Program-made: the position numbers and the translations under genes | From: Diorhabda sublineata | Lineage: Eukaryota > Arthropoda > Insecta > Coleoptera > Chrysomelidae | Direction of reading: 5' to 3' | Assembly: GCF_026230105.1 (NCBI RefSeq) | Contig: NC_079476.1 | Location: 6,772,709-6,836,708, forward strand | Length of the DNA stretch: 64,000 bases | Notes under the pieces: model-generated | What the model saw: only the letters and a program-made list of their open reading frames with translations | Database searches by the model: none | Told to the model about the DNA's origin: nothing | Shown: one piece after another, positions 23,626-37,400 of the stretch | Layout of the letters: each line of letters begins with the position of its first letter | Numbering within the stretch: the first letter of the stretch is position 1

Positions 23626-25015
23626 TTCTAAAAATTTTAACTTAGGAGTAATCGGTGATATCCATTTAAAAATTGAAAGGAAAGATAAAAATATAAAAAG
23701 AAGCCTATAGGCAAACTGGTATAGGGGATTATAAATTTTTTCTATAGTAAATTTGACAAAAATAAGACATCTATGATCATAGTGAGCAAATAATAGCATA
23801 CCTCGAATACCTTGGTGTCCTACTGAAATGAATATTTGTTATAAGCAAATAAATCTGAATTGTAAATCAATCAAGGAAAATATGTGTCACCAAAAACAAT
23901 TTCAACAATCAAATAATGAAGAATAATGAAGTTTATTTATGACACTGAAAATAATGAATTCGAAGAGAAGACTCACACACTACAGAACTGTCAATCGGTT
24001 TTGACGCATGCGTACTTTTGTATGCTTTTTAATAGCTATATCAACATATTAAGATGTTGCATGACAATGTAATTTGTTCTCATGGAATGGGCGCCGTTTG
24101 GGGTTGTAAACCTTAACTACTACTTTGACATATCAAATAATGGAAAACAGATAGTTCATTATTGGAGGAAAATTTAAGGCTATTTTTTAGTTAGAGTAAT
24201 ATAGTAATAGTCGACTGCTTCTCATCAGGTAGATCTCATCGACGTATTCCAAGTGATTTCCAACAAGGAAAATGAGGGTTGATCATTAATAATCAAAGAA
24301 ACGATTTTGGTGGGTTTCCTTAATTGACAATGACCACCTCTTTTATTATTTTTTAACGAGAAACAATACATTCGTTCGCGACTAAATTTCAACAAACGGG
24401 ATCGACCCGCATTTCACACTTGTTCAAATGAAGACGGACAAACATACAGACCCACATTGGGCAGTGCGACAAGTTTGAGTGAATTCGAATGAATTTGAGT
24501 TCACAGCTTTCTGTTACCTATGGACAAGAAGTTTACTAAAATAAAATTTAGACAAATCGTCAATTAACAGTGTTTCGATCACAATGAATTAATTATAGAC
24601 TCCTAAAAATACCGTTTTTTGAATATCCATTATTTTTTGTTGAAATATGCTCAATAAAAATATTTTAGACTTAGCTGAACAATTTTTCAAAAATTCCAGT
24701 TATATATACACAATATGAATTTAGCACATCTTTAAATAATTATGCTATGGCCTTATTGTACATTCTAAATTGAAATTTTGTGACACCATGAGAGGTTTAC
24801 AAAAATCTCAACTTTTTTTGTTTATCACAATGAATGCAGATTATAAATTTATGCCAATTTTTAAACTTAATTTGATTATAATGTGGATCTTGGACTTGGT
24901 AACAACTATGTGATAAAATTCTGTGTAAATACTAATTTTCTATATTGTCATCTCTACATTCATTTATCGACTATTCTATTAATCACACACATTTAACCAA
25001 ACCTATCTCTTCCAG
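23625..25015. other. Intergenic AT-rich sequence
   Basis: No coding similarity or repeat structure recognised up to the candidate acceptor at 25015. Confidence 0.35.
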
Positions 25016-25081
25016 AATGCATCTTTCAAAGAAAAATCATCTCTGGAAGAACTTCCACCACCACTACACAATCACGTCTGA
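25016..25081 (+). CDS. Possible terminal exon of an unidentified gene
   Basis: A strong acceptor (CCTATCTCTTCCAG) is followed by 21 codons ending KSSLEELPPPLHNHV and TGA. The exon is GC-richer than its surroundings, and an AATAAA lies about 200 bp downstream (near 25287). No upstream partner exon was found between the Atg1 end and here, and the peptide is too short to identify. It could be chance. Confidence 0.25.
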   Translation, partial: NASFKEKSSLEELPPPLHNHV

Positions 25082-25299
25082 TGGGGTAGTTAGTCTTTTT
25101 TGTTGCTTACCCTCTGTATAATATAGCAGAAAAATTGATTACGCCTGGAATGCCAAGAACCATGTTATATGATTAATTTGACAATGTTTAATCGTTTCTT
25201 AAAAGAATAAGTGGCTGTTCGTGTTGTATTAAGTGTATACAGTGATATTAAAATTATTTGTAGTCATGTTTATTCGGTTTAGTTTAATAAATATAATAA

Positions 25300-26630
25300 T
25301 AGAGAACAGTTGTTTTATTCAATATTCAGGGAATGAACTCATATAAAAAAGAAAAATGTGGATGGATAAGTTTGAGGCATGCTTTACTGCACGAGAGACC
25401 CAAAATTGACATGTTTAGTTCATAGAATAAAATGCCAAAATGGTCATTTTGGAACGGCTTTTTAAGATCTCAAATATATAAATCATATCAATAAAACCAC
25501 GCTCTCACGGCCAGATTTACCATTTTACGCTCCTTGGTTCAATAATTTCCCCGCCCCCTAATAAGGTTAAAGTAACTCTCTTAAAAAATCTATTAAAAAA
25601 TTATTTCAGGTCTATACGTTAATTTCTCCACGATGCAATTTTATCATTGCAAATTTTTTAAGGAATTTACTTCTGGGTCCAACGAAATGTTTTAAAATAC
25701 AGCAATTTTCTTCGTATTGGCTCAATCGATAAATAAAAGTGCTTGATGGAACAACAGGCAGTTCGGAAACGTCTATTATGTATCGAGCAGCTTTAAACAA
25801 TCTCCCTGAATCACAACCAACTCTCCAAAACATCCTGCATTGTCGCAGAGCAAACATCAAAATCGTGGATTAAATTACTAAATAAAATATTGCCTTATGA
25901 TATCCCATCCCATGTTCTTGGACAAAATGAAGACACTGCTTTCAATGATCTTTGCTTAAAAGTAACTTCGACTTCTGCCAATCTTCTCTAATGCGTTCGG
26001 TAAAATCGGTCTGGATTAAATTTTCAAGATTTACGAGTATATGTATATAAATTCCGAATTTCCGAGAACTCCGACAACACGCAAACTATATCAGAATTGG
26101 GCAGTCAGACGAGCAATTACGAACATATGGTGCATTCCGTACGCAATCACGTCACGACCACGATTATTCTCGTTTCACATCCATAACTCCATAATCGTAA
26201 CGCTAAGTGGAATAGATTTAAAGCGTTGCGTTTTGAGCTTTGAGGTAAATAATGTCAGATGGCAAAACAGAGAAAAGACTTCTGAGAGGTCTTGTTACAA
26301 TTTGTAAATTATTGAATTTTTTAGTGAAGTATTTAATTAATTTACATTAAAATCAAATTGTCTTCTGCGTGTATAAATATGCGCTTGTTTATCAGCTAGT
26401 AGTCAGTGAATAATTGTAATCATAGTAAACGGATCGGAATAGTAAATTTTCAGCATGTGATCCGGAATAACGGGAGACAGAAGTAGAGAAGATAATATAT
26501 ATGTTATAGAGTATTAAAAAATATATCTGATATTTCAGAAATTTTGGCTCATATTTTTAATCTATATATAAAAAATCGATAGAGCCTAAAGCTCTTGAAA
26601 ACGTTAATATAATAAAACACAATAATTCAC
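25300..26630. other. Intergenic sequence without firm content
   Basis: Short open frames at 25612-25860 (minus) and 26041-26307 (plus) resemble nothing I recognise. A TATAAATA followed by AGTCAGT at about 26370-26410 looks promoter-like, possibly from a transposon. Confidence 0.3.
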
Positions 26631-26637
26631 AAAGCAA

Positions 26638-26990
26638 ATGATAAAAGCATTATTTCAAATTACAAATGAAATCAAAAGTGAAAATCGTAAAATCACTACA
26701 GGCGTACCACAAGGTACTGTCTTAGAACATTTTCTATTTGTATTATACATCAACGAACTATGTAAGTTGCGAGAGCTATGCTCGGGCATTGAAATGCAGG
26801 ATTACAATGTAATTGACTGGTTTAAAATAAAATAGTCACGTTACCTTCCCGGCTGGAGACTCTTCCACGGGAAGTGGTATTCAGTCTCAGTTAACATATA
26901 TAAAAAACTGGTACTTAAATGGGGTTAACAATTAATATTAAATTTTACGCCAGCAGCTTTAAACAAACGAAGTTAAAAGTGAATAAAAGG
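26638..26990 (+). mobile_element. LINE reverse-transcriptase fragment
   Basis: ITTGVPQGTVLEHFLFVLYI followed by NEL is the RT motif upstream of the catalytic box in Jockey/RTE-like LINEs. The FADD box is not intact; after the stop near 26835 the frame continues weakly. Short and dead. Confidence 0.6.
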
Positions 26991-27189
26991 AAAGGCGAAT
27001 GAGCTTATGAATTATATTAATAAAAACTAAACAAACTATCCCCGATCACAACTCTCCAAATTAATATTTATTTATGAGAACAATAAAATGGGTTTTAGGA
27101 AATAATAAAATTCGCATTAACTGCGTATCCAAGAAAGCACAATGAACAAAAGTAGTTATAAATTGAAAACTCTATATATCAACTAAATT

Positions 27190-27360
27190 TCTAGAACAGT
27201 TGGTGATTTTCATACTGAACACACTGTTTACACTACCACTACACAGATAGCCAAATTATCGTCTTCAGAGCCTGAAGGTAAACTGTTTATCGAACCGCGC
27301 GTTAGACACTGTAATTATGAGTTATGAGTGTTGGTGTAGTGGTAGTGTATTCAGTATCTA
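27190..27360. repeat. Inverted fusion of two Penelope-like ends
   Basis: The left part (GAACACACTGTTTACACTAC.., then AAATTATCGTCTTCAGAGCC) is a minus-oriented terminal unit. It switches within the ribozyme core into a plus-oriented unit (TATCGAACCGCGCGTTAGAC, then GTTGGTGTAGTGGTAGTG). Each half has only part of the hammerhead-like core. Confidence 0.5.
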
Positions 27361-28413
27361 GATATCAAAGAAAAAAACTGGGACTTATTTAAGAAATGAC
27401 GGGATGGTTGCAGCCCTTAACTGAATTCCAAGTTGTTGAGGTAATTTGGTGTGTTGATGGTGGTGTACCAGTTGGGTCTTTGGTGGTCAAATTCCAACCT
27501 GTCAGCTATAGAACAGGGAATATAAAGAATAATATCATCACAAATTTTACTACATTTGTTTTGATTTTTCACTTGTAGAGTATAGATAGAGGATGTTTAA
27601 AATAGATACGAGATTTTATTGAAAAGGAGTGGGAGGTAGACAACAAATTAATTTTTTCCAAAACTTGAACTTCAATATTTAAAATAAAAGTAACTACCGA
27701 GATACAATACGTGAACAAAGAAATGTTGGGAGAAACGAAACAAGCATGTTACAAAATAAAATACGAAATCGAAACTATGTATATGTTTAAGCCAACTTCT
27801 ATTCGATCAAAAATCAACTAAACACTGCAAACTATAAACCACTACTACAACAGAATTACGCTCAGCATTTTTAAACGACTTTCTTTAGGTAACACAAAAA
27901 ATGAGTGCAAACTGATTTCACAAACATAATTCTGCTGGTCACCCAACTAATCACCCTTCTTAAAACTAAGAATTTGCAGTAAATTAACCTATATTCCAAA
28001 AAATTCATTATTTTATTGAGAAGTAAAATGATAACATATTGATATAGCTTGAAAAAGAAAACATACAAACTTTTTGAAGTAAGAAAAACTAGAAATCCTA
28101 AATTCCAGGTTTTCCAAGACGTGTAGGAACCCTGTAAGTATTATGTATGTTCTTTCTTTTTTATGAACTTCCGGGGTTTTCCTCTAAACTATATCAATAG
28201 TCGAATTGAATACAAAATCCTAGTTATCTCATTAGATATTAACTTGACAAAGATGAGAAAAATGAAGTTGTATCGGTATGGAAAGTAATAATTTTGGCTA
28301 GACAAATTGCAAACAAACAGCAACCAATTCATTTCTGGGTTTTTTATAATCCTAGTATTAAATTAAACTACAATTAAATGGCGGACAAATATATTACAGA
28401 GAAAAAATGGTAT
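27360..28413. other. Intergenic 3' flank of the ATPase-nuclease gene
   Basis: No supported coding or repeat feature. The minus strand contains the 3' flank of the gene that ends at 28414; no unambiguous AATAAA lies within 100 bp of its stop. Confidence 0.35.
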
Positions 28414-31400
28414 TTACACAACAGATAAAAAAGTCGAAACTTCGATATCATCTTCAACTTGAAAGTTATAAGAATAAGCGATACTAATTTTCTTATTATC
28501 ATCGACGCAAATACCAATACAAATCTTTCCCATAGTAGCTTCGAAGTTCCTATCGAAATATTCACAGCATTTTTTTTCTAATATTTGTTTGTGCGCTGTA
28601 GTAGCAACATCTTTGTCAGTCTCTTCTCGTTCGGGATATAGAATTCGCGTTTCTAAAAATATGCCAACACCAGAATCGTTTACCGTCAATATATCCACAG
28701 TATTACTCAAATTACTTCTGTAGACTTCCGCTTGGGTTATACAAAATTTACTAGCCAATATTGTGAACAATACGTTCTGAACGTCGTTGGAATCTTTTGG
28801 TTCGTCAAAATAATTGGAACTCGAAAACAGGTCGTTGAGATTTTTACAAAAATTTTCGAATTTCACAGTATCGAACGAAGATACCGTAAAAGAATTGGCT
28901 GAATTGTGTAAAGCTCTTATGTATTTTTCTTTAAATAAATATTTCCTTATATATGTATCTTTGAGGATTCTCGCGAATTCCAATCGCACCTCGGAATTCG
29001 GTATTTTTAAGCAAACTTCCGATTGATCAAATGTCAAACTTTCGTTGTAAGTCAAATAACCTAGATGGTAGAGAAGTTTCAAGATTAACATCGGTGCGCA
29101 TCCCCACGTATCTTCGCCGTTTATTATCTTATTTAAAGTTTCGAAATTTAGGTTAGTAAACGGTTTAGAAACGTCAGTGCATCTCGATAAACCCAATAAC
29201 AATTGTTGGATCTCGTCGGCGATATCTTTTAAAGAAAATAAAATTTTGAAATAATCATAATGTTCAGATTGGCACCAATAATTAAGCGGTACCCTTTTGT
29301 TATCTAAATAATTTAAAACTGACCAAAGGTTACAAATGGATATATTATGACTGGGTACTATGTATCCGCCGTAATATTCGGCTATTATCCGCTCGGATTT
29401 TTCCCTTTCGTTAGGATCCATAATGAACTTTTTCAAAACTTCTGTTAACTCATCAGTCGTTACACCATAATATTTACAATAATTGTGGTTGTCGAGAAAA
29501 TGAAAACTTTTTATATTAGCCGTTACTGTGAATATACCTGAATTTGCTATTGGGAAAACTCCAGTTAGGAAGGCCTTATCTACATAATGATTAGACTTAA
29601 CTAAATTTGTTGTAATTTTATGGATAAATTCGAGAATTTTAACAGTATCTGGATTATTCTTAAACATTAAACTATCGACATACGCGTCGTAATTATCTAT
29701 TAAAATCATAACTGGTTTTTTAAAATGTAAAAAAAGCAGTTCAGATAAATAAATAAAACCTGTTTCAACTTCTGATAATGTTAGTTCTAAATTCTCACTG
29801 GGGTCGCAGTATTTTTGAAAATGTTCGTGACTTGATTTCATCAAAAGTCCTAAACTTTTCATGAGATACTGATGAGATGAGAAGGTTTTCCTTAATATTG
29901 TTCTGAATTTTGATACCATGTCATCAAAATCATTCAAAATACTTAACGGTTGAAAATTTATGAACATAACAGGATGCTGGCCCATGTGATCTTTACAGAA
30001 TTTCGGATGTTTTGTTATTTGTAATTCATATTCTCTGAATAGTTTATAATTGTAAGTTGTTCTTATGTCTTTTGGATAGCCATCTTCTCCTGTTACTATT
30101 TCTAGAAATCGCCTTACCTAAAAAAAATGATAAATTATTATTCTTCAACTTTTTCACTTCTTAGATCTTTTTTATATATTGTGATAATTGTTCTTGATTT
30201 TAGATTTGTTTTCTATAAAAATCATTCTAAAATAACATGTAAAAATTGTCATCATGAATATCAAAATAAAAATAAAATCACAATAATTTTGACTAGAAAA
30301 ATTAACTTTTCCTTAGCTTTTACATCTCAAAAATATGTAGCAGCCATCAATCGAATTATTCGTAGTTGCATTGAAATTTATAAAATAAAACTATAAATTT
30401 CACCTAAACTATTTAGGTATTTTTTATCATTGATACTTTTTTCGTTACTATGAATGTGAACCATTTCTAAAATTTCTCTTTTTCTTGTATTTGATTCAGT
30501 TTTTTTTAAAAATTGAATGTATGTTTTTTTTAAACATTTCGTGGTTGAATTGTATCGAAACAGTTGGTCGAAGTATTCAAACTTCTCTCGCCCCATTATC
30601 TAATTATTTTGTAAAAACATTATACCAAAAAAGATAATATATCAAAACACATGGGATTTCAAAGGAAAAAATATAAAAACTCCTGACAGATATTTTTTTA
30701 ACACCCCCATAGAGGAATGTTTTGTGATATTACTCTCTGATTAGAAAGAGATCATCGAGCAAAATTATTCTAACCTAAATTACTAAGGTTGGAGAAATTA
30801 AAACTAGGGTCTTACTCATTGGACCTTGGGCTCTAATGTTTTAATAACACTAAAATCAGTGTGTTACATTTATCCGCACTATGCTCTGCTATCTCTTCTC
30901 TTCGTGTTGTCTATGAGACGTTCAAATGATGAATCTGCCGATGTTCACGTCTACATCTAAAGATCCCGATGGATGTGATTGTTTTGGCAGTACCAGGATG
31001 CATCGGTGATGTTCCTTAGTATCTTATTCTGGAACCGTTGAATAATTGTGAGTTTACTTAAACTGACACAACCCCAGAGATGTATGCCATAACTTCAAAT
31101 AGGTTTCAATATTTGTTTTTATAGAATCAGTTTGTAGTAAGTGGATAACTTGGAACTTCGTCCTAATAGCAAATACATCTTTTCATATTTAATATCAAGC
31201 TCTTCACGTTCTTTTTAAAATGGACTTTCCAGCGAGTCTCACATCGATAGTTATATCCAGATATTTTGCCAAGCACAAGGAATATTAACATTATTCATTC
31301 ATACTTAATCGAAAACTTTTCTAGGGGTTAATAGTATTTTTAGCTCAAAAAAAAATACAGAAATAGTTTATTTTGTGACATAGTTTGGGTTAAACATGGG

Positions 31401-34400
31401 GACACTGTCATGTGACACTCTATCAAGCCGCTGTGGTTACATTAAATTTAATACCATCTTTTGGTCCAGTTGCTAATTTGGTCAATAGATGTTTGGAACT
31501 TTTCAGCAGCTTCTTCGTGGGTATCTTCTACGACCATAACTGCCATGTCATCGGCGAAAGTAGCTATTGTGTGGCATTCAATTTCAGAGATGTCACTACT
31601 GTATAACAGATAGAGCACTAGACTAAGTACGCTACTCTAGGGTATTCCTGCCTTGGTTTCTTTTAAATCAGAATACAATTCGTCTTGCTTGACTCTGAAA
31701 TATCTATTTGACAGGTGGGACTTTAGGATTTGGGAATATTGTTTTTGCAGAGCCATTTCCAATTTGCGGCGTAACCTTTTGTGCCATATAGTATGAAATA
31801 TGTATTTATTTCATTAGATGGAATTTCTATATATACATATATAAATATTCCTATTACAATTGTGAAAGATAAATTAGAGAAACAATGGGTAAAATTAAAG
31901 AATACACAGACATACATCGAAACGAATTTATCAAAGCTATAGAACTAACACTTATAACAATCTACTTCAAATATGAGAATGAAGTATATAAATAAATTGA
32001 TAGTTGTGCTATGAGAGCTTCCATATCAAGTGTTATAGCACAATGGAATATCTTGAGGAAATTTAATATTTAATTTAATTTCGTTATGTAGATGATTGCA
32101 TTACTGCTGTATCAAAACATCAAACAGATAAAAAATTCAATTTTTATCACAAAAAGTCATAAAATTAAATTTCTTCATATTACATAAAAATAACAATAAA
32201 TTAAGAAGAGAATGATTAACGAAACCAACTTGGTCCTCAAGATATTTGAACTTCAATTCATGTCATACAAAAAATCAGTATCTAATTATAAGTTTGGCTG
32301 ATAGAGCTATCCAACTATCAGATCCCGAATTCAGATACTCAGCTATTTAAAAAACAAAAAGTGCATTGAAAGAAAATAATTATCCTGAGAAAATGATAAA
32401 TAGCATATTTAAGAAGAGGATAAATAGATACTACAATAAAGAAACAAAACAGAAATTTTTCTCGCCATATGTAGTACAAGGACTTTTAATAAATATGATA
32501 TTAGTATAAGACATAAAGGACATAATATATTATTCAAATATTTCACTACATTTGAATCTTACACCCGAATATTATATATCAAGTACCTTGTAATGGTTGT
32601 GACGCTGTCTGCATAGGGCAGACATCTCAGTATTTGGAAAATAGATTAAAAGGCCATCAATACGATAAGAAAAATAAAACTGCATTAATGAACCACGAAA
32701 CTTGCTTGAAACGGAATCAAATACACGGAAAAGGAAATTTTTAGAAATGGATCACATACATAAAAACGAGAAAGCTATGATGCTTAAAAAGAATCTAAAT
32801 AATTTAAGTAAAATGTATAGTTTTATTTTATAAATTTTAATGCAACTAGGGATAATTTTATTGATGACTGCTACATATTTTTGAGATGTAAAAACTAATT
32901 TTTCTAGTTAAAACAGATTTCTAATTATAATAATAATATGAAATATGAGGATGTATTGATATCTAGTTAGCCTAGAGACCAGTTCCATTCATAAACAAAA
33001 TATTGCGTCACCATAGCAACGAACAATAACTTATTAGAAGTTTCGGTGTAAAGTTTGACGTCAAAAAAGTAAACCAGAGTTACGCAATAAATTAAACGAA
33101 AAAAGATATCCACCGAAATTGCGATAATCGAAAAATTGGAGTATCGAGCTATCATCAAGTACCTGTATTTAAAAGGGTTAAGAGGTAAGCAGATTTACGA
33201 AGATATGCTTAATACCCTTGGTAATCAATGTCCTTCGTATGCGACCGTGAAGAATTGGACTGCAAGCTTCAAAAGAAGTAAATTTTCCATTGAAGATGAT
33301 GATCGATCGGGAAGGTCAGTTTCTGTGTCAATCCGCGAAAATATCGATGCAGTTCATGACATGATTTTATCAGACCGTTGAATTGGGCTAAAACGGATAT
33401 CTGAAGCACTGAATCTTTCATACGAACGCGTTCATCATATAGTTCACGTCAATTTGGACATGAGAAAAATTGCTGCAACAAAATGGATCCCCAAATGTTT
33501 GAATGTTGACTAACAGTGTGCAAAGGTAGAATCATCGGGTTCGATCTGTGCTCGATTTGAAAACGATGTAGACTTCTTAAACCGAATTATTACTATCGAT
33601 GAGACTTGGGTACATTTCTACGATCCAGAAACAAAGCAACAATCGATGGAATGGCGACACTCTGGTTCTCTAAGTCCTAAGAAGTTTCGTGTCGAAAAAT
33701 TTGCTGGAAAAGTTCTTGCTTCAGTTTTTTGAGATTGCCACGGACTAATCATTATTGATTTTTTGGATAAGGGTAGAACAATAACTGGATATTACTATTC
33801 GACATTACTGACCGCTCTATGGGAAAAATTAAAGAGAAAAGACGAGGAAATCTATCCAAAGGTGTTTTGTTTTTGCAGGATAACGATCCTGTACACAAAT
33901 CTCATGTTGCCATGTAAAAAATTCGTGATTTAGGGTTTGAATTACTAGAACACCCCTCTTATTCACCAAATTTGGCTCAGACCGACTATCATCTGTTTCC
34001 TCAACTGAAAAGTTTAACAGGTCGTAAATTTTCTTCCAAGGAGGAGGTAATAAAATCTGCGGAGGTCTGGTTTGCAGAGCAAAAAGAAACAATTTTTTTT
34101 GAAAGGTCGAGAGACGTTGAAGGTTCGCTGTGATAAATGTATCCAATTAAGAGGAGAATATGTTGTGTAATAAAATATTTTGATTGATATTTGTTTTCTG
34201 ACGTTTGTTTAAAAGTAACAAGAACAGTTTAAAGGAAAAAAAGACTGAGCGAGACATCACAACACGACAACGGCGTGACTATCCACCTACGAAGACAATA
34301 GGTATCAACAGCAGCTCAATATCCAAAACAGTATGCTAAGAATTTTTCAATATATCCTCGTATATATGAAATACAAACAATTTATAGTAATGATAAATGA

Positions 34401-37400
34401 AAATAAATAAATAAGTAATTGATAATGAGGCACCGCAGTGATAAGGGTTGTTTTGGATTACTCAACTCCTCCCTCCACAAGTTCAGAAAATCTGGGTTCA
34501 CAGTTTTTCTGAGTTTTCTCTTCATCCAAAGAATAGCTGTAATGACTAGTAAGATGAAAACAGGAATCAAATATAGCCAATAGAGATGGTTGCTTGATTG
34601 TTCCTAAAGTTTGTCAAACTTAATATTATTGAACTTGAACACTTTTTATTTCTTCAAAATTGATTCTCTGCACTTGTAGGTTTGATATTGTTTTTTTAGT
34701 TTCTACAGGTAAATATACTTTTAGTATATTTAGGACGTATTGTTGGTCGGATTTCTTTTCTTTTCCATATAATTATCCATCAATTTCTACCGGACAGGTA
34801 GACAACTCGATGAAAAACAGATTGTTCAATTTGCAGATGGTTTTTACAGTAATTTTTCCAACTGGAATCATTAAAATTTCTTCTCCGTGTAGTTTTTCTA
34901 CTAAGGTTTCGTTTTTTTTTGGAAATAGGCACTGGTTTTCTGAAGTGGTTAGTAGAGTGTGGACGCAGGCATTCTTCTTGAATAGCAAATCTTGCTTCCA
35001 GATGAAGATGTCTTCTACTTCTGGGCATATTTCTGTTACTGACTATTGCGGGCTATGATTGTTAATATGTTGCCTACTTTATTGAACTTGGAGCCGTAAT
35101 TTTCTAAAGGATTTGAAGTGCCTATAACTGAATTGACTGACTAGCTAGTTCTAGTTTTGAAGGAATTGAGGTGGAAATAAAATATTTAGATGAAAGTCTT
35201 CGGCAACCCCTATAATAGTATTTTAATTAATAATTTTCAGTATTTATTCCACTATAAATTATAGATACCTAGCATAGTAATAAATAAATGCTTACTTACC
35301 ATATCCATATTTGTAGATTTTCCAAATCCACGCGGAGCCGTTAGTAAGACACAATCGTATTTAAAAAGTTCTTCTATCAACAAGGATTTGTCAATATACA
35401 CTCCACTTTCAAGTACTTTAGCAAAATCGTCGGATCCTAGATGAGAAATACTATCTGGATTCACCTCTCGTCTGGATATACTAACGGTATACGCATCCCT
35501 TTCTCCAAACGCACTTTCTTTGATGGTGATTGAGGCCTCGGGTTGAATAAGCTGAAAAGTTCAATTCAATATTAGTTTAATTAGTAGTACTATGGAAGTT
35601 TCTGGATCAATAGTATTTTGTCTCTACTTTAAATAGCCTATTCTTTCTCTAGTGTATTATTCTCACCACAGTTTCGAGGAATTTTCCATCTGTGACAAAC
35701 AGAAGTGCTGTTTCATTTTCTGTAATATGGGATAGATAAAACAGGTAAATTTTCTGAATGTTATCTATAGAAAATCCACTACGAAAAATATTTGTTTTCT
35801 AAATAAGTTTGGTAAAGTAACTAAGAAAAAAAAACAAATTGAATTACTTTTGGGAACATTGGAAACAATTTTATTTGTATCTACTTTAAAGTCTTTAAAG
35901 ATAACAAAACCAAAAAGTATTGAAACAGGGTGATATATTTGAAACAGTCCTAAATTTTTTTACGAAGGATTTGCAGTACATACTAGGTAAGGTAAGGAAA
36001 CCACAAAGTCGTGATAAATAATAAGAAATAGTTAAATAATGCCACTTAAAAAATATTTTTGGGACGAAAAATCAATTTTTTCCTTTGAATATGAGTCTTA
36101 GTTTCTGATGTCACACCCTGAATTATTCACAATCATGGTCTTTCTCTTTTTCTCCAATTCCACAGTTTCCAAAGTACCAATATCTTATTCAGTCATCTTT
36201 TTGTCTATTTTATATCTGCCAGCCGAGAAACATCTTTTTTTTGTTATGGATCCAGCCGTTCTTCATTTTATCTCTATTGAATTTTGTTCTGTGATCTATA
36301 TGACTGGGATACCACATTGGCTGAAGATATACGAAGGCCGTTTTTTTTCAACCTCCGATCGATACGTACAGATGCTACGCAGGCAGAAGAAAGCGGGAAT
36401 GCGCTGTAGGCGACTGCGAAGTTCTTTCACTACACACTCCGCCATTGTTGACATTCAGGTGTCAGTTGGCGTTGTGTTACAGCCACGTAAATATGTCCGC
36501 TATTAATGATGCACCCGTCAAATGTGAATTGCCATCTGTGATTCGTTTTCTACAGGTTGAAGACCGTAATGCTGCAGGAATCCATCGGAGAATGAGTCGT
36601 ATTTATGGGGAAAACTTCATTAGTGATGACGCGGAAAGTTTATAGATGTGCATGATGAAGGGGGTCAAGGACTAAATCTGTCTTTTCAGATGACCTGGTT
36701 CAACGAGTTGACAGCATGGTTAAAGAAAACCGCAGATTCACCATTACTGCTTTGTGTACAGAATTTCCAGAAGTTTCAAGGTCTGCTTTGTACTCTATTG
36801 TTACTAAACGGTTAGACTACATTGGCGACAACTTTATTTGAAGAGTTTGCCCATAAATATGACAAATGTCTCTACCGGCTTTAGAAAAATCAAGTTATGG
36901 TTTCGAATATAATGAATATTTTTTTTAAATGTAATAAGTGATTTCCAAACTATGTGAATAACCAATGAAAACGACATATGCGACAAAGTTCTCGCATTTT
37001 TATTCAATTTTTAGTAAACGATCAAATCTTATCAAACTTTATAAACATACAACAACCAAAAACAGTAACAAGTAACAATAACGAGCAACAATTTTAAAAC
37101 AATAACTAAAATTATCTAGTTAAGACGCATACATAATGTTGAGACATGTAAATTCTTGTAAAGTGTTTCATATTCAGTTTTATTTCATTTTAGAAAATTT
37201 TACTTACGAATTGAGTTTGTAATACCCGCATAACTAAAGTATTTTAAGTAAACATTTATTCGTACCGTATAGTGATCAACATATTGTAAACCATTTATAC
37301 AGAATGTACCTAAAACTCTACTCAGGCATTTTTAATCCCTTTCTGGGAACTCTTCGACTGCAACATTTATTTAATAATTTTATTACCCTGGGTTTTCCCA

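Noticed and set aside
34780..35028. Second overlapping minus-strand frame (82 codons)
   Set aside because: Out-of-frame shadow of the env-like segment; Arg/Lys-rich composition comes from the frame shift.
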